A stretch of DNA of 51,392 bases, from NCBI GenBank assembly GCA_019694395.1, contig JAIBCC010000037.1, forward strand, positions 1 to 51,392, written 5' to 3'. Below are positions 34,240 through 42,250 of this stretch, one piece after another; within the stretch, counting starts at the first letter, position 1, and each line of letters opens with the position of its first letter. The position numbers and the translations under genes are program-made. The DNA comes from Pyrinomonadaceae bacterium (GTDB lineage Bacteria; Acidobacteriota; Blastocatellia; Pyrinomonadales; Pyrinomonadaceae). Below the pieces are notes generated by a model that worked only from the letters and a program-made list of their open reading frames with translations, ran no database searches and was not told where the DNA came from.

Positions 34240-34782
34240 TTATTGACCAAGCAGTTCGCTAGATCTTTTTCGCTCTTCTTGGTTTTGACCATATTCGATA
34301 GAAAGCAAATCACCTTTTTTATATTTAGGATTTAAGTCATCGCTTATAATCCTATATTTCAGTCCATATTTGTCACGATACCATATGTAATTGGTGGGTT
34401 CATACCGATTAGGTATCTGTCCGAAACCACTGACAAAATCCTTTGGAAAAGTGGTTTTAGCAAAAGAGATGTTCTTTCGCGGTTTGAAAACAATTGCTAA
34501 ATCATCACTGCCGTTTGGTTCGTATTCAATAAAAGAAACCTGCCAATCATCATTATAATTACAAATTCCATCGCAATTTTCGGGCAACAATTTTTTTACT
34601 GCTTTCCAGTCCCGGGCTGTTCTGGCAACAGTAATAAGTTCTTTTAGTTTCGGGTCATCCATTAACTTGAATCCCTTTAACTCATTCGGATATTGCAGAG
34701 TGTTTTTGTTTTTTTCGTTTGGTTGACCGAAAGCGAAGAAAGTTAAGGCAAAGAGTGATAAGAAAACAGCAACAACTTTCAT
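34240..34782 (-). CDS. Secreted hypothetical protein
   Basis: 180 residues. A signal peptide covers about residues 1-19 (LSLFALTFFAFGQ). The mature part is soluble, with two close cysteines (CDGIC) that could form a disulphide or bind metal, and aromatic-rich strands (WQVSFIEYEP, NYIWYRDKYGLKYRI). The C-terminus is charged (EERKRSSELLGQ). No family recognised. Single gene. Confidence 0.65.
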   Translation of the reverse strand: MKVVAVFLSLFALTFFAFGQPNEKNKNTLQYPNELKGFKLMDDPKLKELITVARTARDWKAVKKLLPENCDGICNYNDDWQVSFIEYEPNGSDDLAIVFKPRKNISFAKTTFPKDFVSGFGQIPNRYEPTNYIWYRDKYGLKYRIISDDLNPKYKKGDLLSIEYGQNQEERKRSSELLGQ

Positions 34783-35059
34783 AAGTAAATGATTGAATTT
34801 GTAAAGTATTGGGTGCTTTTTATCGAAAATCCAATATTCGCACCCAACCTAATTTATCATTGATTTTGATTCCTCACCACAAATAAAAAGATTGCCAATT
34901 TCAATCTTTTGCAAACTCGCAACATCTGACGTTGAATCTAAGGCAACTGCCCAATATCCCCTAAACCTTAGAAAATTTCAACTTAGAGGAGATTTGAAAA
35001 TGTCAAAAACATCGCATTTGCGCCTTATTTATTCACATAAAAAAAGCGAAAGTAGTGAT

Positions 35060-36889
35060 TTATTTAGAACATCTCTCAACTTGACGCTGCATTCCGAGCG
35101 CATCCTGGTTGTTTTCGTCAATTGCTAATGCCGATGCGACATAGCTTTTGGCTTGCAGACAGTCTTTCTTTTCAAGGAAAATTTTGGCTAAAAAGACGTG
35201 CGCCTCGATTAAACCATTATCATAAAAAAGTGCTGTTTTTAATTGATTTGAGGCTTCGTCTAAATTTGCCTGATTGAGATAGATCTTACCTCTTAACAAA
35301 TAAACTTCTGCGTTTATCGGATCGCTTGCCAGAATTCTTCGCAAAATCTGGGTAGCTTCATCATCCTTTCCGGCTTTCATAAAATCTTTGGCTTTTTGTA
35401 ATAAAGCGGAAGTCTCATCAATCGGTCTTTCGTCAGTAGTAGTAATCTTTGTTTTGCTCAAAACAACGCTGACAAATTTATCACGGGGTGGCTGCTCAAC
35501 TCGCAGAACTAACCCGTCATTTCTGGCATTTTTCCAGTCTTCTTCTAATTTGGCATAGCGGTTATTGTCCGTCAGCATTCGTCTGGCGTTGTCATCTGCA
35601 TCTTTTGATTTAACGCTATCTCCCAGTTTTTGGAAAATTTTCCCTAACAGAAAATAGATTTCGCCATCTTTTTGCTTTGGATTTTCAGAAGTAATTTTTA
35701 ACAAAACGTCTCTGGATTCGTTGTAATTTTCATTAAGAAACAAAGCTAAAGCATAATTAAATCCAATATTTAAATCGTCCGGCGCAGATTCAAAGGCGGT
35801 TTTCAAAAAATCAATTCCCTGATTAAGCCGGGCAGCTTTGGTGGTATCTTTCTTTTCCGAACGCCACGCCTGCACCGAAATTGCTCCGAGAGTGTTATAA
35901 ACCGAAGTCAATTTCCAATCATCCGCCAATGGTGATAAAACCGCTAAAGCCTGTTCATAATTACTCTGCTGCCAATAAATTAAGCCGGTATAAAAAGTAG
36001 CTTCGGCAGCTTCGTTATCTTTGCAAACTGCCCGCTTATTTACCTTCTTGGCATCTTCGTTACATTTCTCAACTTCGCTGATAACCTGACTGAAATAATT
36101 TACGGCTTCCTGATTTTTCCGCTGATTGAGATAAAAATGTCCCAATTCAAGTGCAACATCTGCATAAGTTTTTGAAACTTCCTCGCCTTCATCGGCTTTC
36201 GCTTCCGCGTAAAGACGCATTGCATTTTTGAAATATCCTTCGCGTTTTTGTAAATCATTTTGAGGTGTTAAAAGCCCTTTGATGTAGGCTTCAAAGGCTT
36301 TAGCAGGAACCTTTGTGGCAACTTTAATGACATCATTTTCGACAATGGTCAAATTTCGTCCAAGTTGTTTGAGCGTTTCAACCAGAACTTTTGCCTCAAC
36401 AGTTTGGAGATTAGCCAATGCGTCAGTCAGCACAATTTTCAGCATTTTACGGCTGCCGTCACCAAAACTTTCAACCAAAAACTTACCTTCGTTGACCTTG
36501 ATAATTCGTGCCTCAACCTCAATACTGGCGGCAATGTCGTTTTGTTGCGGCACAATTTTATAAGTTCCGTATAACAAAATATTGGCTTTTGCTCTCTGCG
36601 CGATGCGAATAGAAGTTGCTAAGGATGGAATATTGGTCAGCGGAATTCGTAAACTCTCCTGAACCAATTTTCTTTCTAAATTCGAAATAACATTCAAACC
36701 GGAGGATTTGACTTCTTTTTCAACTAACAAATCAGACACCGAATCAGCGAAACTCTCACCAACCCAATTAAATTCAGGTTTACCGGAAGCATTTTCAAAT
36801 GGCAATACAATAACTGTGTCTGGAATTTGTGCGTGAACAGAAATGAAAAAAATAAACGATAAAATGACAGTTAATATTAATTTTTGCAC
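35060..36889 (-). CDS. Secreted TolB-N/FlgO-like and TPR protein
   Basis: 609 residues. Translation starts at a GTG (36889) with a GAGG site 7 nt away. A signal peptide ends after HAQ (about residue 21). Residues 22-190 resemble the TolB-N/FlgO-type domain that opens with a short strand (TVIVLPFENASGKPEFNWVG) and contains AKANILLYGTYKIV. From about 220 the protein is an array of TPR helices, including an N-terminal block, a central block (IGFNYALALFLNENYNESRD) and a C-terminal block (INAEVYLLRGKIYLNQANLD). Likely a periplasmic scaffold; binding partner unknown. It is followed downstream by a non-coding gap and stands alone. Confidence 0.85.
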   Translation of the reverse strand: MQKLILTVILSFIFFISVHAQIPDTVIVLPFENASGKPEFNWVGESFADSVSDLLVEKEVKSSGLNVISNLERKLVQESLRIPLTNIPSLATSIRIAQRAKANILLYGTYKIVPQQNDIAASIEVEARIIKVNEGKFLVESFGDGSRKMLKIVLTDALANLQTVEAKVLVETLKQLGRNLTIVENDVIKVATKVPAKAFEAYIKGLLTPQNDLQKREGYFKNAMRLYAEAKADEGEEVSKTYADVALELGHFYLNQRKNQEAVNYFSQVISEVEKCNEDAKKVNKRAVCKDNEAAEATFYTGLIYWQQSNYEQALAVLSPLADDWKLTSVYNTLGAISVQAWRSEKKDTTKAARLNQGIDFLKTAFESAPDDLNIGFNYALALFLNENYNESRDVLLKITSENPKQKDGEIYFLLGKIFQKLGDSVKSKDADDNARRMLTDNNRYAKLEEDWKNARNDGLVLRVEQPPRDKFVSVVLSKTKITTTDERPIDETSALLQKAKDFMKAGKDDEATQILRRILASDPINAEVYLLRGKIYLNQANLDEASNQLKTALFYDNGLIEAHVFLAKIFLEKKDCLQAKSYVASALAIDENNQDALGMQRQVERCSK

Positions 36890-36974
36890 TTGTTTTCCTC
36901 GTAAAATAAAAAATTCGCTACAAACGTAAACGAATAGCTTAACAGGTTTGATGCGAATTTCGGAAAAAAAGATG

Positions 36975-37050
<76 letters not shown>

Positions 37051-37160
37051 ACGAAAATTGTCAAAGAATTAGACTAGCGAATTGATTTAATTCTGTCAAA
37101 CGGGAAGTTGGATTTTTTGTTTTTTTTCACAAATTCGGTTTTTCTGAAAATCTATTAGGA

Positions 37161-39923
37161 TTATTTGGGCAAATCCTGAGGCGGGTAAAAGTGGAGTTCG
37201 CCTGCGCCATAGCCAAAGATAACCTTGCTCAAATCCGTAACCAATTCCTCAACCGGTTCAGTTGGAGACTCTCGGGAGGCGATTTCCAGTTTTACCGGGT
37301 CAGTTCGTTTGGCAAGTGCGCTATGAGGATAGACAGGAGAAACCGTGCCGTTAGTCAGCGGATCTACAAACGGTGAAGGACCGTCCAAATGGATCTCTAT
37401 TTTCTTGCCACCATCGTTGTGCGCTTTGCTCCATCCGTCGCAGTTGAAAATATAGCCGCCCGCCCGTGCCGCGACATACATCGGAGTCATTCCGGCTGAG
37501 GGAAGAAGATGGATGTCAATGCCAATAACGGGGTCGTTACTTTCGTTCGATTTTTGATTAAGCGCAAATAACCGTTTGGAGGTGTGGTCGGCACAAATTT
37601 CGAGTCCAAAGACTATCCGCTTACACGCTAGTTTTCCTTTTGCTTCGTTAAGATTGGCGAACCACGGTCCGGGTTTGCGCGGACCCGCAAAACAATAATC
37701 CTCCAGATTCATACTGCCCTGACCAAATTCGAACGGCACGGTTTCACTTACTCTTACCGCATAAAGTTCCAGCAATTTTCTCCAAATCGGGAAAATGCTC
37801 GGCTCAAACGACAGATTTAGTGTATCCGGCACGAAATCTTTAGCAACTATATCGCTGACTTCGAGAGCCTCAATCTTTTCTTTAATCTGCTTCTGCTGAT
37901 ACTCAAGCCGGAAGCCGCACTCTTTGGCGACATTCTCAAAATCGCTCAAAACCTGCTCAATCACGATTTGCCTTTCGCCGGTATCTTCCGCCCACACTTC
38001 CTTTGCGAACTCAACTTTAGGATACAACTTTTTCCATTGCGTCTTGAGGATGAGCAAGGTGGCTTGGTCGAGCGTTGGCAGACAGGTCTTCTTGCTGCGA
38101 TATAACACATCAACAACCGTCTTGTTCAAATCTTTTGCGGTGTATGTCCAATCGGTCAGTGCTTTACCATTAATATCATCGTTAATCGAAGTTCGTATCT
38201 GGCGAACGACTCGCGCAATTCCCAATTCTCCGATAACTGCTTTTAGCTCCTTCTTCAAATCGTCCCACAATTCTTTAGGCAAACCAAACGAATCCGATAT
38301 GTCGGCAAGCAATAGTTTTTCCAGCAGCTTCGCCACCTTGTTGTCGTTTTCGGTAGCCTCGAACTGCACCTTTTCATTAACCGCTTGCGGGCGGATTTTC
38401 TCCGCCTCTTCGTTTTTGATGAGAGTATCTTCATCAGCTAATTCGGCAGAATTCACCAGCTTTTGAATCAGTCGCGTCGAACCTTCGCCGGAGGTGTGCA
38501 AATCGCCCAAACCGCCTCTAATGACCGGCGCGTGGTTTGCCATCTCGTAGATGGTTTTATTCTCTTTCATAACACTATTTGGCTGGAGTCCTAAAAATAC
38601 TCGATTGACCGTTCCAAAGCCGAAAACCCAGTCTTTCCACTTTTCGTTTTTCACAAGCTGTTGAAGTTTTTCTATGAGTTTGGCGGCATCATCCGTAATG
38701 TATGCGCCGTAAAGTCCTTGAAAAAAGCATTCGGGAACCATAAAAACTTTCAGAACGGTCGGCTCTTTTCGAGATTTGGTGAAGGCTTTTTCCAATACAT
38801 ACTCGATTAACTTAATACGGGCATCAATGTCTTCAATATCTTTGACATAGCCGTGATATTCCGCTTTCCATCCTCCTTTGAGGTCATCTAATTTATATTC
38901 TTCCTTGCTAAATCTTTGCTTGAACTTGACTTCGTAAGCGTCGGGGTCGGTCGGAAGTTTTTTGTCTAGTTTCTTGCCAATTTCTATTGCCTCCGCATTT
39001 TTTGTTAAAAATTCCGGATCCAAATCCTTCATTTCCCAGCACCCGACTTCAGGGAGGCGTTTTTTCTTGAAAGTTAAGGTTACTGTGCCTGACTTCGTAT
39101 CGGTCTTAAACTCCCCGTAAGCATATGGAACTTGGGGATTGAGATCGGATTTGGTGAATATTCCTACCGGAACGAGTTTGCTTTTGAAAGCGAGCGATTT
39201 TCTTCCAATCGCCTCTACAATCTCCGCCTTGTCCTTATCTTCATCAGCCAACTTATAAATCTGATTCGGAATCGTCAGCAAGCAATGAGCGATGAACTCG
39301 ACTTGCTGATACAACGGCTCAACTTGAAACTCGATGATTTCCTCAGTGCCGGATTTCAACTGGGATTCGCGCTTTTTATCAATCCAATCGTATTTGCACC
39401 TATCCGTTTCCGGGTAATCCACAGTAATTTTATATTTGCCGGGCATCACCACACCGAAATCGGCGATGCCCTTGTCGGTAATTTTTGTCAGCAGTTGCGT
39501 TGTTCCTTCACGCAAAGCGGTTACCGTTACTTTTGAATCTTCGAGATATGCCCGTGGGCTTAAACCTTTCGGGTCGCGGGTGTAGATAAATTCGACTTTG
39601 AGTCTGGTCGGATTGACGTTGATGACGTTTTTAGTGCCTCTGGCAACCGGAAGGTTGCTTCTGGATTCGGATTTATCTTCCAAAATTGACAATCTTGCTC
39701 CGATTTTGCCTAGTGCTGTAGATAAAACGTCTTTAATGTCCTGCAAATCGAGCGATGTTTTTTCCTCAGACAATTTGACGCGAACAACATCTGCCAATTT
39801 CTGACGTTCAATGTTTGAAATAGCATCTGGACAATTACTTTGGACAAATTTGCGAGCTTGAAAGTTGAGATAATTTTTACCGCTTTTATCCGTTATTTTG
39901 ATGTTTTTCCATCTTATTGCCAT
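37161..39923 (-). CDS. Putative T6SS-delivered protein with split nitrilase-like domain
   Basis: 920 residues, GAGGAA site before the ATG. Residues 1-100 are helical and charged. Residues 105-170 look like a carboxypeptidase-regulatory-type beta-sandwich (TTQLLTKITDKGIADFGVVM, PGKYKITVDYP). From about 390 nitrilase-superfamily signatures appear: KVFMVPECFFQGLYG with Glu398 (as in the catalytic FPE strand), WVFGFGTVN, and ANHAPVIRGG. After a helical insertion of about 270 residues (470-740) come CKRIVFGLEICADH with Cys777 (like the ICxD/E nucleophile of glutaminase-type members), and GIDIHLLPSAGMTPMYVAAR-AGGYIFNCDG, the usual next strands. The catalytic Lys cannot be placed with confidence. 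A short C-terminal domain follows (about 850-920). It is last in the vgrG operon, 49 nt behind the LysM gene; hydrolysis of an amide or nitrile bond in target cells is inference. Confidence 0.7.
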   Translation of the reverse strand: MAIRWKNIKITDKSGKNYLNFQARKFVQSNCPDAISNIERQKLADVVRVKLSEEKTSLDLQDIKDVLSTALGKIGARLSILEDKSESRSNLPVARGTKNVINVNPTRLKVEFIYTRDPKGLSPRAYLEDSKVTVTALREGTTQLLTKITDKGIADFGVVMPGKYKITVDYPETDRCKYDWIDKKRESQLKSGTEEIIEFQVEPLYQQVEFIAHCLLTIPNQIYKLADEDKDKAEIVEAIGRKSLAFKSKLVPVGIFTKSDLNPQVPYAYGEFKTDTKSGTVTLTFKKKRLPEVGCWEMKDLDPEFLTKNAEAIEIGKKLDKKLPTDPDAYEVKFKQRFSKEEYKLDDLKGGWKAEYHGYVKDIEDIDARIKLIEYVLEKAFTKSRKEPTVLKVFMVPECFFQGLYGAYITDDAAKLIEKLQQLVKNEKWKDWVFGFGTVNRVFLGLQPNSVMKENKTIYEMANHAPVIRGGLGDLHTSGEGSTRLIQKLVNSAELADEDTLIKNEEAEKIRPQAVNEKVQFEATENDNKVAKLLEKLLLADISDSFGLPKELWDDLKKELKAVIGELGIARVVRQIRTSINDDINGKALTDWTYTAKDLNKTVVDVLYRSKKTCLPTLDQATLLILKTQWKKLYPKVEFAKEVWAEDTGERQIVIEQVLSDFENVAKECGFRLEYQQKQIKEKIEALEVSDIVAKDFVPDTLNLSFEPSIFPIWRKLLELYAVRVSETVPFEFGQGSMNLEDYCFAGPRKPGPWFANLNEAKGKLACKRIVFGLEICADHTSKRLFALNQKSNESNDPVIGIDIHLLPSAGMTPMYVAARAGGYIFNCDGWSKAHNDGGKKIEIHLDGPSPFVDPLTNGTVSPVYPHSALAKRTDPVKLEIASRESPTEPVEELVTDLSKVIFGYGAGELHFYPPQDLPK

Positions 39924-39972
39924 TTTGAAAATTCCTCATTAAATAAGCAAGGCACTCGACTTTATTTATTTT

Positions 39973-40602
39973 TCACGCTCCGTATTCTTGTTCTAAAGCA
40001 TCTTTGGTTGACAGATTAAGTTCGCCATCCGGTTCGATGTCGTGTGCGAACTGAAACTCCTGAATGGCTATTTCCAATTCATCCGACAGCTTCCCGTCAA
40101 TTGGACCGAAATAAAATCCAAGATTTCGCAAACGTCCTTGCGCTCCGGTAATTTCGTCGGACGGATTTAAATTTCCCAGTCTTAATTCAAAAACCGTTCC
40201 ATCCTTTTTCAAGGTTAATTTTCCCTTTTTGGCGTTGGGGGGAATGGATTGTTCAAGTTTTCCTTCGCTATTGGTTGTGCCTGAAAATTTCAAATCTTCA
40301 ATTTCTAATTCGTATTCTTCATTTGCCCGTGGTCCTTCATCCATCAGCAGTTGAATCTTAAATTTTTCCGGCGTGTTTTTGCATTTGAATTTGTGGACTT
40401 GATTGGTTGGTTCGCTAACTTCTTTAATTCGTTTATCCGGCACAATAACAACATCACCCGGCATCAAAATATTCGGATCCTGGCGTTTTTCTTTAAGCTC
40501 GGCATTATCGGGATGATTCCAGATCGTATCGGGAAAGAAACCGTGTTCAAACGCGATACTTGAAATACAATCGCCTTGTTTAACCTGATAATTGGTTGCC
40601 AT
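39973..40602 (-). CDS. LysM and peptidoglycan-binding-domain protein (T6SS island)
   Basis: 209 residues. Residues 3-55 are a LysM domain (YQVKQGDCISSIAFEHGFFP ending PGDVVIVPDK). Residues 65-140 form a beta-rich middle (KFKIQLLMDEGPRANEEYEL). Residues 148-208 match peptidoglycan_binding_1, with AQGRLRNLGFYFGPIDGKLS and AIQEFQFAHDIEPDG. Such LysM proteins are frequent beside vgrG genes and may load onto the spike or bind the target cell wall. No lytic motif is visible. It lies 6 nt behind the Ig-like protein gene and ahead of the putative effector. Confidence 0.85.
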   Translation of the reverse strand: MATNYQVKQGDCISSIAFEHGFFPDTIWNHPDNAELKEKRQDPNILMPGDVVIVPDKRIKEVSEPTNQVHKFKCKNTPEKFKIQLLMDEGPRANEEYELEIEDLKFSGTTNSEGKLEQSIPPNAKKGKLTLKKDGTVFELRLGNLNPSDEITGAQGRLRNLGFYFGPIDGKLSDELEIAIQEFQFAHDIEPDGELNLSTKDALEQEYGA

Positions 40603-40608
40603 AAAATA

Positions 40609-41016
40609 CTACTCCCACGCCTCCTTATCCAAATCGGGAAAAGTGATTTTGCAGTTACCGGGTTCGATGCCGTAAACTCCAGCCTGTCCGTGTTCATTCA
40701 ATCTTCCCTCAACGGGTGCTCCGTTCGGCGGAGTGATCCGATATTTAACATTCGGCATCGGATTTCCGTCATTATCAACTAAAATTATTTCAATCCACGC
40801 GTTCTTTTCTTTCGGTTTTTCCTGAGCTGAACTGATAATCGGCGATATTGCGGCAACTTGTTGAGTTATTTGAAAAGCCGTTTCAACCTCGACCGGATTT
40901 GTATTTAAACCCGGAGCTGTTTGAGACTGATTATTTGGACACTTAACCACCGAACCAGGCTGTTGTGCCGGAAAGGAATTTTGAGTTTTTTTAACTTTTT
41001 CGACCGATGGTTCCAT
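40609..41016 (-). CDS. VgrG-associated Ig-like domain protein
   Basis: 135 residues. The first 65 residues are polar and probably disordered (Pro/Gln/Asn/Val-rich). Residues 70-135 form a compact beta domain, NAWIEIILVDNDGNPMPNVK and GRLNEHGQAGVYGIEPGNCK, ending in FPDLDKEAW. This exact style of domain (an Ig/carboxypeptidase-regulatory-like fold with a terminal DxxAW) is common in proteins encoded beside vgrG. It probably helps mount cargo on the spike. 6 nt from the genes on either side. Confidence 0.7.
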   Translation of the reverse strand: MEPSVEKVKKTQNSFPAQQPGSVVKCPNNQSQTAPGLNTNPVEVETAFQITQQVAAISPIISSAQEKPKEKNAWIEIILVDNDGNPMPNVKYRITPPNGAPVEGRLNEHGQAGVYGIEPGNCKITFPDLDKEAWE

Positions 41017-41022
41017 CTGTTT

Positions 41023-41547
41023 TTAATTTATTTTGACTGTCGCCACAAAATCGGTATTTCCTGTTTCATTTGGAACTGCCGCCGCCGGTTGATTTGCGGC
41101 AGACTGGTTCTCCACATTTAACGGCTCTACCATTTTCCACGCTGCCGGATCATATTTTTCCCGCATTGTTTTAATCGTTTTCTCGTTCAAGGTGTCCAGC
41201 AAAATATTTATTCGCTGATTCGGTTCAACGCCATCATCTTTCAAAATGATCTGGCACATACTGTTGGTATGAAAGTTCGGAGCAATCTCAAACATTAGTG
41301 CCGTAAAAGCAGCCATCGAATTTTCAAAGGTCAATCCGTAGCTGCGGGCGCAGGAAATTCCGATCCGCACCAATTCCCGAAGCTTTTTCGGCAGCAGCGC
41401 ATCAACTGTAAATCTTTCTTCATCGGGAAGAATAACTTTGGCATCGGGATAATTTTCGAGCAAATGAGCCGCAAGCTGACGCACAAATCTATCTTGCGTT
41501 TTCTTTTCTATTTCCGACATTTGCTCAGCCCGCACGGTTAATCTCAT
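41023..41547 (-). CDS. VgrG-locus accessory protein, unnamed family
   Basis: 174 residues, predicted all-helical in residues 1-125 (MRLTVRAEQMSEIEKKTQDR, PKKLRELVRIGISCARSYGL), with a Pro/Ala/Asn-rich tail. No catalytic motif. Proteins with an N-terminal RLTVRAEQM-like start occur in vgrG neighbourhoods as uncharacterised partners, but I cannot name the family. It lies 18 nt behind the DUF4123 gene and 6 nt before the next one. A second Met at residue 10 is an alternative start. Confidence 0.65.
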   Translation of the reverse strand: MRLTVRAEQMSEIEKKTQDRFVRQLAAHLLENYPDAKVILPDEERFTVDALLPKKLRELVRIGISCARSYGLTFENSMAAFTALMFEIAPNFHTNSMCQIILKDDGVEPNQRINILLDTLNEKTIKTMREKYDPAAWKMVEPLNVENQSAANQPAAAVPNETGNTDFVATVKIN

Positions 41548-41565
41548 AACAATTCTTCGATTTTT

Positions 41566-42087
41566 TTAGTCTTTATCAAGCCTTAATTTCGTTTCCTTTA
41601 GTTTTCCGTTGATAAAACTGAACCTGGATAATTGAATTTCTTCCGGCACTTCGACAAAGTAATAGCCAACCTTATCAAACATTACATCCAATTCTTCCGT
41701 TTGGCAGGTTTTCAGAAATTGTCCTAAAACTCTCGGGTCATAGTAGCGAAAAAGCATCGGATTCCCATTCTCATCATTAACCGTTAACAATGAACGAAAC
41801 TGTTTTCGCACCCCGGTTAAAGACAATTTGCTCTGAGCAAAAATTCCCCAGTGCTTGCCCCAGCATTCGGATAAGATCCATTCCGTGACAGATGCGCCAA
41901 AAGGCATTTGAATTAAATATGGTGCAACATAAACCAGATCGGCGGGGATGTCGCCTTGATAAAGACAGATATTTGTAGCATTCATTTCATACAATTTGAC
42001 GGGCAAATCAGTAATTGACGCACCATCCAGAACTGCGTAGGTAAAATGCTCTTTTCTAAACAAATATCTTTCTAATTTTTCTTTCAT
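41566..42087 (-). CDS. DUF4123 T6SS adaptor
   Basis: 173 residues. It matches the DUF4123 (Tap/TEC) adaptor family: an N-terminal YAVLDGASITDLPVKLYEM, the YVAPYLIQMP strand, LTVNDENGNPMLFRYYDPRV (the family's conserved YDPRVL centre) and a variable C-terminus. Such adaptors bind the VgrG end and load a specific effector. The first codon is only 9 nt from a perfect inverted repeat and has no clear ribosome site, so its translation may depend on that structure. Confidence 0.88.
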   Translation of the reverse strand: MKEKLERYLFRKEHFTYAVLDGASITDLPVKLYEMNATNICLYQGDIPADLVYVAPYLIQMPFGASVTEWILSECWGKHWGIFAQSKLSLTGVRKQFRSLLTVNDENGNPMLFRYYDPRVLGQFLKTCQTEELDVMFDKVGYYFVEVPEEIQLSRFSFINGKLKETKLRLDKD

Positions 42088-42096
42088 TCAATTTAG

Positions 42097-42243
42097 GACT
42101 GGAGCGCAAGCAGCTTGCTTGCCGGTTCGAACGGCGTTAGCTCGTCTGAACCCTCAACTCAATTTTCTCAAAACTCTAATTTCAACTGCGACACCGTGCT
42201 TTGCTTCGCTCGCACGGGCAAGCAAGCTGCTTGCGCTCCAGTC
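42097..42243. repeat. Inverted-repeat element with perfect 27-bp arms inside the vgrG operon
   Basis: The arms at 42097-42123 and 42217-42243 are perfect complements over 27 bp (starting GACTGGAGCGCAAGCAGC). The arms are themselves partly palindromic (GCAAGCAGCTTGC). About 93 nt lie between. It separates vgrG (stop 42251) from the DUF4123 gene (start 42087). Looks like a mobile or REP-like hairpin element. Confidence 0.85.
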
Positions 42244-42250
42244 ATTATCA

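Noticed and set aside
35000..35128. 42-aa plus-strand ORF with GAGGAGA site
   Set aside because: Good ribosome site, but half of it lies antisense to the end of the TPR gene and the peptide shows no recognisable features.
37924..38466. 180-aa plus-strand ORF antisense to the putative effector, considered as an immunity gene
   Set aside because: Ser-rich low-complexity peptide in an antisense frame with no ribosome site; a shadow of the effector gene.
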